A DNA stretch of 18,477 bases from Sphingomonadaceae bacterium. Lineage in GTDB: Bacteria > Pseudomonadota > Alphaproteobacteria > Sphingomonadales > Sphingomonadaceae. Shown here in pieces: positions 1-8,450 of the stretch. The stretch is taken from contig JAFAZM010000340.1 of assembly GCA_019239785.1 (NCBI GenBank), positions 1-18,477 of the forward strand, in the 5' to 3' direction. A program made the translations under genes and the position numbers. Below the pieces are notes generated by a model. It was not told the DNA's origin. It did not search any database and saw only the letters and a program-made list of their open reading frames with translations. Every line of letters starts with the position of its first letter. The stretch's first letter is position 1.

Positions 1-183
1 GATCTGATGCTGGTCGGGGACAGCGTGGACTTCGCGGTCCTTTCGGTGGGCGGCTTTCTCGGCCTGGCCTCCAAGCTGGTCGCAATCTCGTTCGACGAAC
101 TGCGGATCGACGGGGACAGGGTCCTGCTTCCCGACGCGACGCGGGAGGAGCTCGAGCGCCTTCCGGAATTCGAGTATCGCTGA
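1..183 (+). CDS. PRC-barrel domain protein, C-terminal part only
   Basis: This open frame enters from the left edge and ends at TGA 181-183, giving the last 60 residues. The segment VGGFLGLASKLVAISFDEL, followed by a hydrophilic strand, an ATREEL element and the end LPEFEYR, is the typical C-terminal half of stand-alone bacterial PRC-barrel proteins. These are small beta-barrel proteins common in alphaproteobacterial stress clusters, and their molecular role is usually unknown. The start and any upstream regulatory site lie outside the window. Its position just ahead of dnaK suggests it belongs to the same stress island. The family call is fairly sure; the function is not. Confidence 0.8.
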   Translation, partial: DLMLVGDSVDFAVLSVGGFLGLASKLVAISFDELRIDGDRVLLPDATREELERLPEFEYR

Positions 184-307
184 AGCCGGCGCGCCGCCGG
201 GACGCCCTCGCGCGTCGCGGCGGGCGGTGGGGCCCGAGATGGCGCGGCGTCAATGGCTTGCGGCGGATGCCCTGCGCTCGGGCCGGACGGCAGGTGACCG
301 CCCGCAT

Positions 308-319
308 TGACGATCGTCA
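308..319. promoter_or_regulatory. Palindromic regulator box 1 (upstream of dnaK)
   Basis: TGACGATCGTCA is a perfect 12-base palindrome, embedded in GCATTGACGATCGTCATGGT (304-323). The same 20 bases recur before the yfdX-family gene. Its centre lies about 63 bases before the GTG start of dnaK. One half-site reads TTGAC, compatible with a CRP/FNR-type operator; the regulator is inferred, not shown. No convincing -10 element is visible downstream. Confidence 0.7.
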
Positions 320-376
320 TGGTTTGTCCGCTCCGCCTCGTCTCTCCTCACGGCGCACAGACAAGGAGGCTTCTCC

Positions 377-2254
<1,878 letters not shown>

Positions 2255-2374
2255 CCGGTCCGGTCGCGCCACGGCGATACGGCGCCTCGTCGAGCTCGAT
2301 CGGCAACGCGGACCATTTTCATGGAGGCGCCGGCGCGCCGCCGCCTCCCGGCAAGGGAATCCCGGAGGTGTAGC

Positions 2375-2830
2375 ATGCCGACCAGCGGTCTCGAGGTCTT
2401 CGACAGCAGTCTGCAGAAGACGCATATCTGGCTCGACGAGATCATGGGCGAGCTTGGGGTCGGCCGCCGGCCGGCCTGGCATGTGCTCGGCGTGGTGCTC
2501 CGGGCCGTTCGCGATCGCCTTCCGCTGCCGCTCGGCGCCAAGTTCAGCGCCCAGCTGCCGCTGCTGGTGCGGGGCGCCTATTATGATCAGTTCCGCCCGG
2601 CCGACGTGCCCGTGCCGGTCCGCAGCTGGGGCGACTTCCTCGCGCTGCTCGCACCCGGGACCATCGATCTCGATCCGCCGATTCCGCCGGCCCGGGCCGC
2701 CGAAGCCGTGTTCGGAATCCTTTCGCGGCACCTCGATCCGGACGAGATCGCGAAGGTCCAGCAGGCGCTGCCGCACGAGCTGCGCGAACATTGGGCCGCC
2801 GCGGTCGCCGCTGCCGAGGCGCTTCCCTGA
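2375..2830 (+). CDS. DUF2267 family protein
   Basis: This is a 151-residue cytoplasmic protein of unknown function. The opening SGLEVFDSSLQKTHIWLDEI, then RPAWHVLGVVLRAVRDRLPL and AQLPLLVRGAYYDQF, are hallmarks of DUF2267, an all-helical family found in bacterial stress clusters beside Usp, Hsp20 and PRC-barrel genes. ATG 2375 was chosen because GGAGG at 2364-2368 precedes it by six bases; an upstream ATG at 2321 in frame has no such site. It lies 120 bases after dnaK with no separate palindrome box, so it is probably co-transcribed with dnaK from box 1. Its biochemical role is not known; the family call is confident. Confidence 0.88.
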   Translation: MPTSGLEVFDSSLQKTHIWLDEIMGELGVGRRPAWHVLGVVLRAVRDRLPLPLGAKFSAQLPLLVRGAYYDQFRPADVPVPVRSWGDFLALLAPGTIDLDPPIPPARAAEAVFGILSRHLDPDEIAKVQQALPHELREHWAAAVAAAEALP

Positions 2831-2842
2831 CCCCGCCGCGCG

Positions 2843-2867
2843 TGAAGGCAGGCGCAGCCGGCCTTCA
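2843..2867 (+). terminator. Possible hairpin after the dnaK-DUF2267 unit
   Basis: TGAAGGC (2843-2849) pairs with GCCTTCA (2861-2867), with an inner GGC/GCC pairing. It lies between the DUF2267 stop codon and palindrome box 2, where a transcript end would be expected. There is no T-run after it, so an intrinsic terminator is only a guess. Confidence 0.3.
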
Positions 2868-2877
2868 TGACGCGCAT

Positions 2878-2889
2878 TGACGATCGTCA
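2878..2889. promoter_or_regulatory. Palindromic regulator box 2 (upstream of yfdX-family gene)
   Basis: TGACGATCGTCA again, with the same surrounding 20 bases (2874-2893) as box 1. The centre is about 65 bases before the ATG at 2949. The identity beyond the palindrome suggests the two promoters were duplicated or are under the same constraint. Confidence 0.7.
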
Positions 2890-2948
2890 TGGTGCGCGGC
2901 GTCGGCGCCCCTAGGCCGGGAGGCCGTTCACCGTTCAGGGAGAAGGCC

Positions 2949-3932
2949 ATGCTCATCATCGCGCGCAGCGCCGTTCCAGCCGGCCGCGTCGCCACGCAGC
3001 TGCGATCGCATCTCACTTTGCTGGCCTGCGGGGCGGCGCTGCTGCTGCCGGCCTGCTCGCGCAACGGCAACGAGAATGGCGAGCAGGGCAATGCCGCGCC
3101 GCCGGCGGCCGCGACGGCGGCGGCGCCCGCGCAACCCGCGGATGCGAGCCTCGCCGCGCAGATCGCCGAGAAGCGCCGGCATCTCGTCGCCGACGCGGTG
3201 ACGGCGCTCCAGGAAACCCAGCGGGCGCTCGATCTGCTCGCGGGCAACCGGCCCGACGATGCGGTCGCCGCGCTGGAGCGGGCGACGGGCAAGCTCGACC
3301 TGGTCCTGGCGGCGGATCCCGGCCTGGCGCTGGCCCCGGTCGACGTGCGCGCGGTCGTCCACGACGTCCTGACCACGCCCGACGCCGTGACGGCCGTGCG
3401 GAGGCAGGCGACGGCTGCGCTTGCGGCCGGCCTGGTCCAGGATGCGCGCCACCTGCTCGCGGGTCTCGCGAGCGAAGACGTCATCAGCGTGACCAGCCTG
3501 CCGCTCGCGACCTATCCGGCGGCGATCCGGCAAGCCGGGGCGCTGATCCATGGCGGCCGGGCCGCCGAGGCCGCGGCGGTGCTGCAGACCGCGCTCGCGA
3601 CGCTCGTCGTCGAGGAGACGATCATCCCATTGCCGCTGGTGCGGGCCGAGGCGCTGATCGATCAGGCGCGGCCGCTTGCCGAAAAGGCGCAGCGCACGCC
3701 GGAGGAGAATGGTCGGCTGCAGCACATGATCGCCGATGCGCGGCTGCAGCTGCAGCTCGCCCAGGCGCTCGGCTACGCGACCCGGCCGGATCTCGACGGC
3801 CTGCTCGATCAGCTGCGGCAGATCGAAGCGGCGACGCAGGGACAGGCGATTGCTGGCGGCGGCCTGTTCGATCGGATCAAGGCGCTGTTCACCGCGGCAA
3901 GGGGCCACGCCAACGCCCGGCCGGCCACCTGA
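2949..3932 (+). CDS. YfdX family protein, predicted lipoprotein
   Basis: This is a 327-residue envelope protein. A basic N-terminus, a hydrophobic stretch at about 22-35 and a lipobox-like LPAC (Cys36) suggest lipidation after export. A low-complexity Ala/Pro linker (about 48-68) leads into the YfdX domain: residues around EKRRHLVADAVTALQETQRAL, ATGKLDLVLAADPGLALAPVDV, LPLATYPAAI and TLVVEETIIPLPLVRAEAL match the family pattern well. YfdX in E. coli is an acid/stress-associated protein of unclear mechanism. ATG 2949 was chosen because the purine-rich AGGGAGAAGG (2937-2946) precedes it; the frame is open upstream to 2877, but that would span box 2. It forms its own unit behind box 2. Confidence 0.88.
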   Translation: MLIIARSAVPAGRVATQLRSHLTLLACGAALLLPACSRNGNENGEQGNAAPPAAATAAAPAQPADASLAAQIAEKRRHLVADAVTALQETQRALDLLAGNRPDDAVAALERATGKLDLVLAADPGLALAPVDVRAVVHDVLTTPDAVTAVRRQATAALAAGLVQDARHLLAGLASEDVISVTSLPLATYPAAIRQAGALIHGGRAAEAAAVLQTALATLVVEETIIPLPLVRAEALIDQARPLAEKAQRTPEENGRLQHMIADARLQLQLAQALGYATRPDLDGLLDQLRQIEAATQGQAIAGGGLFDRIKALFTAARGHANARPAT

Positions 3933-3983
3933 CGCGGCCATTGCATGACGAGGGACGGCGGCCGCCGGCTGCCGCCCGGTTGC

Positions 3984-3995
3984 TGACGCCCGTCA
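3984..3995. promoter_or_regulatory. Palindromic regulator box 3 (upstream of usp remnant and GH1 gene)
   Basis: TGACGCCCGTCA, extending to CTGACGCCCGTCAA. The centre is about 58 bases before ATG 4048. The flanks (3976-4009) match those of box 5 at all but three positions. Confidence 0.65.
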
Positions 3996-4047
3996 ATGCC
4001 GGTCCGGCGCGACCGGCGCAGGCGGTTCGCTCCGAAAGGGCGGCTGC

Positions 4048-4188
4048 ATGAAAGAGCTTCTCCTCGACGCCAAACCCGATCCGGGCCGGGACTTCCGGCT
4101 CGCGGCTGCCGCCTCCCTCGCGAAGCGCCTGGGCGGGCACATCGCCTGCCGCCTGCGCACCCGCACGATCCTCCTGCTTGCCCGTTGA
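4048..4188 (+). pseudogene. Truncated universal stress protein start (46 codons)
   Basis: This short frame encodes a protein beginning MKELLLDAKPDPGRDFRLAA and continuing with LAKRLGGHIACRL. It matches the first strand and helix of Usp proteins and resembles the start of the intact Usp in this window (HINPDPGHGARLATAIALAR, then GHIICVQV). It then diverges into an Arg/Leu-rich tail and stops at TGA 4186-4188; no frame downstream continues a Usp domain. It keeps an AAAGGG ribosome-binding site and box 3 at the expected distance, so it may still be transcribed and translated. The stop lies six bases before the GH1 start, which lacks its own ribosome-binding site, so the remnant could serve as a translated leader. 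It could also be an unrelated short ORF; the Usp resemblance is short but specific. Confidence 0.55.
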
Positions 4189-4194
4189 GCCGGC

Positions 4195-5547
4195 ATGGAC
4201 CGTCCGGACAGCAAGCGGGCTCAACCGCCGTCCGACGCGGACGATCCCGACGCCTTCCGCTTCTATGTCGCGCGGAGGGTTTCGAATCCTTCCACCGCCC
4301 GTTTCCTCTTCGCCACCGGGATCGAATGCAGCTACCCCGTCATCGCGGGACCCGACGGGAAGGAAGTCCGGCGCGACCAGCTGCGTGAATGCAGCCATTA
4401 CGAGAGATGGCGGGAGGATCTCGACCTGGTCGACGAGCTCGGCTGCCGGCTCCTGCGCTATGGCCCGCCCTATTACAGCATCCACGTCGCTCCCGGTCGC
4501 TACGACTGGTCGTTCATCGATGAAGTGATGGCGGTCCTTCGCGGCCGCACGGTCCTGCCCGTCATCGACCTTTGCCATTTCGGCCTGCCGGACTGGCTGG
4601 GCGATTTCCAGAACCCGGAATTTCCCCGCCATTTTGCCGAATATGCGCTCGCCTTCGCCCGGCGTTATCCGTGGGTCCGGTTGTTCACGCCGATCAACGA
4701 GATGTACATCACCGCCGAGTTCAGCGCCTATTACGGCTGGTGGAACGAGCGGCTGTCGAGCCATCGCGCTTTCGTCACGGCGGTCAAGAATATCGCCCGC
4801 GCGAACACGGAGGCGATGCTCGCCATCCTTACCGTCAGGCCCGACGCATTGTTCATCCTGTGCGAATCCTCGGAGCACACGCACGCCAATCATCCGAGCC
4901 TCGTGCGCAAGGCCCGGATGTTCAACGAGCGCCGCTTCCTGACCCTCGATCTCGCCTGCGGCTACCGCGTGGAATCCGGCATGTACATCTACCTGATGGA
5001 CAATGGCATGACCCCGCAGGAATATACTTTCTTCCTGCAGCAGGACCTTCGCGAGCACTTCATCATCGGCCAGGACTATTACGTCACGAACGAGCATCTT
5101 CTCATCAACGAGAATGTGCGGCTCGGAAGCGGCGAGATATTCGGCTATTACCTGCTCGGCCGGCATTATTACGAGCGTTACCATCTGCCGATCATGCACA
5201 CCGAGACCAATCTCATGGAACCGGGATCGGTGCAGTGGCTGTGGAAGACCTGGGCGAACGTCCAGCAACTGCGGCACGAGGGCGTGCCGCTGTGCGGGAT
5301 GACCTGGTACTCGCTTATCGACCAGGTGGACTGGGACAGCGCCTTGCGGGAGCTCAACGGCCGCCCGAACCCGCTCGGTCTCTACGACCTGGAACGCCGC
5401 ATCCGCCCGGTCGGCGAGGCCTATAAAAGGCTGATCGAGCAATGGCACGACACGCCGTTGCTGCCCAGCGGGCCGCTCACCATCGTCGGCGACGTCCTTT
5501 CGGAAACCCGTCACCCCGACGCTCAGACCGACGTGCGCGAAATGTGA
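4195..5547 (+). CDS. Glycoside hydrolase family 1-like protein (beta-glycosidase type)
   Basis: This is a 450-residue protein without a signal peptide, so probably cytoplasmic. It has a TIM-barrel glycosidase look. LFTPINEMY places a putative acid/base Glu at residue 169 (the TxNE motif of GH1), and IMHTETN gives a candidate nucleophile Glu at 337, where classic GH1 enzymes have ITENG. RYGPPYYSIHVAPGRYDWSF resembles the GH1 barrel segment RFSISW...G..N and a WYSLIDQVDWDSAL segment resembles the late GH1 motif. Similar domains occur fused to RmlD-like sugar-nucleotide reductases; here the domain stands alone. Substrate is unknown. No Shine-Dalgarno sequence precedes ATG 4195, and translation may depend on the 46-codon frame ending six bases upstream. 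It is probably transcribed from box 3. Confidence 0.82.
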   Translation: MDRPDSKRAQPPSDADDPDAFRFYVARRVSNPSTARFLFATGIECSYPVIAGPDGKEVRRDQLRECSHYERWREDLDLVDELGCRLLRYGPPYYSIHVAPGRYDWSFIDEVMAVLRGRTVLPVIDLCHFGLPDWLGDFQNPEFPRHFAEYALAFARRYPWVRLFTPINEMYITAEFSAYYGWWNERLSSHRAFVTAVKNIARANTEAMLAILTVRPDALFILCESSEHTHANHPSLVRKARMFNERRFLTLDLACGYRVESGMYIYLMDNGMTPQEYTFFLQQDLREHFIIGQDYYVTNEHLLINENVRLGSGEIFGYYLLGRHYYERYHLPIMHTETNLMEPGSVQWLWKTWANVQQLRHEGVPLCGMTWYSLIDQVDWDSALRELNGRPNPLGLYDLERRIRPVGEAYKRLIEQWHDTPLLPSGPLTIVGDVLSETRHPDAQTDVREM

Positions 5548-5650
5548 GCCACCTCGCACATCCCGCGGAAGGACCGAGCCCGGCGGCGCAGCACCGACTC
5601 TCCCTCCCCGGAGGGGCCACCGGCTCACCATCCTGCGCGCCCTGAAAAAC

Positions 5651-5662
5651 TGACGCTCGTCA
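5651..5662. promoter_or_regulatory. Palindromic regulator box 4 (upstream of the 310-residue protein)
   Basis: TGACGCTCGTCA, followed by TGTTGCGC. The centre is about 117 bases before the preferred ATG 5774, but only about 60 bases before an in-frame GTG at 5717, which would match the spacing of the other boxes. Confidence 0.6.
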
Positions 5663-5773
5663 TGTTGCGCGAGGCGGCTCTCAGGCGAAAACGCCGCATG
5701 CCGATCCGGGATCGGGGTGCTCGGCCAGGGACGACGACGGCTGTCGCCCCGTCGGTGCGCTGATGGAGATGCC

Positions 5774-6706
5774 ATGATCGAGCCGAAGAAAATCCTGCTC
5801 CAGACCACCATCCCAACCACCGAGGACGATTGGTCGATCGCGCGCTTCAGCAGCCTGGCCGCGCTGCTTCGCGACGCGCGTGATGAAGGCGGCAACGCGC
5901 TCTACGAAGTGACCGCACGCGATCGCGATCCGCCCGGGAAGCCGGACTCGGTGCTGTCGACCATCGATCGAAGCGACTTCGACGAGCTCTGGCTGTTTGC
6001 GGTCGATACCGGAAACGGTCTTACCGAGGAGGATTGCGCTGCCATCTCCCGCTTCAGGGAGAATGGCGGGGGACTGCTCGTGACGCGCGACCATATGGAC
6101 CTGGGGTCGTCCGTCTGCACCCTCGGCGGCGTCGGCAAGGCGCATTACTTCCATTCCAAACAGCCGGATCCGGACGTCAGCCGGCGCAAACGGGACGATT
6201 CTGAAACGACCGACATCGATTGGCCGAACTTCCACTCCGGAGCGAACGGCGACTTTCTGGAGGTCGAGATTGTCGGAGAGGCGCATCCTCTGCTCGCCAG
6301 CGAGCGATCGCCCACGGGCGCGATCCGCTTCCTGCCTGCTCACCCTCACGAGGGCGACGTCGGCGCTCCGGAAGGGGAGGAGGCGCGCGTTCTCGTGAAG
6401 GGAAAGAGCAAGGCGACCGGCGCCGACTTCAACATCCTCGTCGCCTTCGAGCCTGGCGCGCATGGCGGCGCGGCGATTGCCGAAAGCACCTTCCACCGCT
6501 TCGCCGACTATAATTGGGACCCGCGGTCCGGCTGCCCGAGCTTCGTCACCGAAAAGCCGGGCGACGGCCTCCGGCGCGTGCCCGAAGCGATGGCGGACAC
6601 GCACCGTTACGCGCTGAACATCGCAGCGTGGCTGTGCGGAGCCTTGCCGACACGGCAGGAGACGACGCACGACTCCGCGCCGAAGGGCACCATTCGAGCG
6701 GACTAG
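5774..6706 (+). CDS. Uncharacterised protein, possibly ThuA/GATase1-like fold
   Basis: I do not recognise a named family with confidence. The 310-residue protein has no signal peptide or membrane segment. It starts with a strand-like KKILLQTTIP, then an acidic DDWSIARFSSLAALL. A middle part, FDELWLFAVDTGNGLTEEDC then FRENGGGLLVTRDHMDLGSS, reads like the strand-turn-strand of ThuA or class-I-amidotransferase-like domains, in which a Gly-rich loop precedes a catalytic or metal position. Conserved-looking His/Trp/Asp clusters follow (DIDWPNFHSGANGDF, HRFADYNWD). ATG 5774 has GGAG five bases before it. An alternative GTG 5717 would add 19 residues and better fit the spacing to box 4. It stands alone between the GH1 gene and the thioredoxin operon. 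Confidence 0.85.
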   Translation: MIEPKKILLQTTIPTTEDDWSIARFSSLAALLRDARDEGGNALYEVTARDRDPPGKPDSVLSTIDRSDFDELWLFAVDTGNGLTEEDCAAISRFRENGGGLLVTRDHMDLGSSVCTLGGVGKAHYFHSKQPDPDVSRRKRDDSETTDIDWPNFHSGANGDFLEVEIVGEAHPLLASERSPTGAIRFLPAHPHEGDVGAPEGEEARVLVKGKSKATGADFNILVAFEPGAHGGAAIAESTFHRFADYNWDPRSGCPSFVTEKPGDGLRRVPEAMADTHRYALNIAAWLCGALPTRQETTHDSAPKGTIRAD

Positions 6707-6741
6707 CTCAGGAGACGGTGCGCACCGATCGTGCCGGTTGC

Positions 6742-6753
6742 TGACCGCCGTCA
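6742..6753. promoter_or_regulatory. Palindromic regulator box 5 (upstream of the thioredoxin operon)
   Basis: TGACCGCCGTCA is the least symmetric box: one half-site is intact (CGTCA) and the other is TGACC. The centre is about 58 bases before ATG 6806. The flanks (6734-6767) almost repeat those of box 3, which supports it as a real site. Confidence 0.55.
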
Positions 6754-6805
6754 ATGCCGGGCCGGCGCCGGCGCGCGACAAGGCCGCGCAGAAAAGGAGG
6801 GCATC

Positions 6806-7018
6806 ATGCTGGTCCGAGTCAAGGCGAGGGTCGAGGGCGTCGGCGAAGCCGAGGAGCTGGCCGAGCTCAGCCGTCCGCACCGGATCGGCGCGGTGATCGG
6901 CGAGCTGATGGAAGAGCTCGAGCGCGCCCATCCGGGCGTGCCGCTGCTCGATCATCCCCTGACCATCGAAAGCCGGCCGGCCAAAGGGGAGCCGGAGGGG
7001 ACGGCGCTCATCCGCTGA
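6806..7018 (+). CDS. Small hypothetical protein (70 residues)
   Basis: I do not recognise this protein. It is soluble and acidic: a beta-like start MLVRVKARVEGVGEAEEL, a helical middle (IGAVIGELMEELERAHPG) and a charged tail. ATG 6806 follows a very strong ribosome-binding site (AAAAGGAGG, 6792-6800). It is the first gene after box 5 and lies 56 bases before the thioredoxin gene, so the two are probably co-transcribed. Codon use matches the neighbours and the strong ribosome-binding site supports real translation. Function unknown. Confidence 0.75.
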   Translation: MLVRVKARVEGVGEAEELAELSRPHRIGAVIGELMEELERAHPGVPLLDHPLTIESRPAKGEPEGTALIR

Positions 7019-7074
7019 TCCGGCAGGCAGAGCGGCTGCGACGTCCCGCCCTGCGGGCCGCAAAGGAGATCCCG

Positions 7075-7554
7075 ATGTCCGATACGATCGCCGATCGCCC
7101 GCCGGAAGCAGCCGCCGAGATGCTGGTCGTCGCCTGCCCGACCGATGCGGCGCTGAACCGGGTCGCGCGCGCGAAGCTCGATCGCAATCCGAAATGCGGC
7201 AAGTGTCACAGCCCGCTCTTCCAGGGCAAAGCCGTCGAGATCGGCGCCGCGAACTTCGATTCGCACGCGCTCAAGAGCGACCTGCCGGTGGTGATCGACC
7301 TCTGGGCGGAATGGTGCGGTCCGTGCCGGATGATGACTCCCAGTTTCGAGGCGGCGGCGCCCCGGCTGGAGCCGCTTGTGCGGCTCGGCAAGCTCGACAC
7401 CGAGGCCGAGCCCGCCATTGCCGGGCGCTTCGGCATTCGCGGCATTCCGAGCATGATCGTGATCCGGAAGGGGCAGGAGCTCGCCCGCACCTCCGGCGCG
7501 ATGCCGACGTCGGCGATCGTCGCTTGGGTCGAGCAGGCGCTTCGGAGGGGCTGA
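7075..7554 (+). CDS. trxC: Thioredoxin, TrxC (thioredoxin 2)-like
   Basis: This is a cytoplasmic thiol-disulfide oxidoreductase. The 159-residue protein has the TrxC layout: an N-terminal zinc-site region, then a thioredoxin fold with the active site WCGPC (Cys81, Cys84) after VVIDLWAEW, and the cis-Pro loop GIPSMIVI. TrxC normally has two CxxC pairs in its N-terminal extension. Here the second is present (CGKC, 41-44) but the first is CPTD (Cys21), so the site is three Cys plus a possible Asp. Metal binding may be altered or lost. ATG 7075 follows AAAGGAG at a good distance. It is second in an operon with the 70-residue gene behind box 5, and ends before a hairpin region facing the convergent Usp gene. 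Confidence 0.92.
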   Translation: MSDTIADRPPEAAAEMLVVACPTDAALNRVARAKLDRNPKCGKCHSPLFQGKAVEIGAANFDSHALKSDLPVVIDLWAEWCGPCRMMTPSFEAAAPRLEPLVRLGKLDTEAEPAIAGRFGIRGIPSMIVIRKGQELARTSGAMPTSAIVAWVEQALRRG

Positions 7555-7572
7555 GCGCGCGCAGCGCTTAGA

Positions 7573-7616
7573 GCGATTTGCAGTCGGACGGGATCGTCCG
7601 ACGACTCGAAAATCGC
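7573..7616. repeat. Imperfect palindromic intergenic element (hairpin)
   Basis: A two-part stem: outer arms GCGATTT (7573-7579) and AAATCGC (7610-7616), and a perfect inner stem GTCGGACG (7583-7590) with CGTCCGAC (7595-7602) around GGAT. The sequence style, starting at a TTAGAGCGATTT, resembles REP-like intergenic palindromes common in alphaproteobacterial genomes. It lies between convergent genes. Confidence 0.6.
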
Positions 7617-7631
7617 GGCGAAACAAATGAA

Positions 7632-7670
7632 TAGAGCGAGCGATCAGATGCAATCTGATCGCTCGCTCTA
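7632..7670. terminator. Perfect 18-bp hairpin between convergent trx and usp genes
   Basis: TAGAGCGAGCGATCAGAT (7632-7649) is perfectly complementary to 7653-7670 around a GCA loop. The TAG stop of the leftward Usp gene (7668-7670) is inside the right arm. There is no clear T-run, so it may act as a bidirectional terminator or be a mobile REP-like palindrome that supplied the stop codon. Confidence 0.6.
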
Positions 7671-8450
7671 GTGGGAAAGGAAAAGCGGCAAGGGGCTGCG
7701 CCTGGTCAATTCGCGGGTGACGCTGCCAAGCAGCAGCTCGCGGATACGATTGTGGCCGAAAGCCCCAGCCACGATCAGCCCCGCTTCGACGTGACCGGCG
7801 AAGGTGAGGATCGTTTCGGCCACCCTCCCCCCTTCGCTGTGGCGCCAGTGGATTTCGGCGTTGAGGGCATGATGCGAAAGATATTCCAGCGCGCGTGCCG
7901 CCGGAAACTCCTCATCGTCCTGGTCGACGACCAGGATATGCGTGATCTCCATGTCGCGGAGCAGCGGCAGCGCGGCCCGCATCGCGTTCGCGGCGGGGTG
8001 CGAGCCGTTCCAGGCCAGGACCGCCGGCGCTCCGGCCGGAAAGCCGGCGCCTTGCCGCGGCACGGCAAGCACCGGGGTACGGGCGTCGAGCACCACCGGC
8101 GCCAGCGGGAGAACGCTCTCGTCGGCGCCGAGCAGGATCAGGTCGGCGAGCCGCGAATGGCTGACGATCGCCGTCGTCGCGTCCTCCATGAGGCGCAGCC
8201 AGGTCCATTCCAGCTCGGCCTGCTCCAGGCTCAGCTCCACCTCCTCCTGGAATTCCCGGGCCGTCCGCTCCATCGCCTCGATCATTTCGGCAACGGTCAC
8301 CGCGCCGGCCGGGTCGCCGACCGCCATCGGGGGCGGCAGGACCTGGACGCAGATGATGTGTCCCGCCCGGCTCCTGGCGAGGGCGATCGCGGTCGCCAGC
8401 CGCGCCCCATGGCCGGGGTCGGGATTGATGTGGAGAAGGACGGATATCAT
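7668..8450 (-). CDS. Universal stress protein, tandem-domain (UspA family)
   Basis: This is a 260-residue cytoplasmic protein with two Usp domains, about 1-135 and 140-260. The second ends in the nucleotide-binding motif G-x2-G-x9-G-S (Gly229, Gly232, Gly242, Ser243), so ATP binding is likely there; the first domain lacks it. Tandem Usp proteins help cells survive stress and growth arrest by mechanisms that vary. Its ATG overlaps the TGA of the upstream DUF5335 gene by four bases (ATGA at 8447-8450), so the two are translationally coupled and transcribed leftward from the gap holding box 6. The stop codon falls inside a perfect hairpin. Confidence 0.93.
   Translation of the reverse strand: MISVLLHINPDPGHGARLATAIALARSRAGHIICVQVLPPPMAVGDPAGAVTVAEMIEAMERTAREFQEEVELSLEQAELEWTWLRLMEDATTAIVSHSRLADLILLGADESVLPLAPVVLDARTPVLAVPRQGAGFPAGAPAVLAWNGSHPAANAMRAALPLLRDMEITHILVVDQDDEEFPAARALEYLSHHALNAEIHWRHSEGGRVAETILTFAGHVEAGLIVAGAFGHNRIRELLLGSVTRELTRRSPLPLFLSH

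Noticed and set aside
3996..4388. A plus-strand frame starting inside box 3
   Set aside because: It overlaps the usp remnant and the glycosidase in another frame, is Arg/Pro-rich and has no ribosome-binding site.
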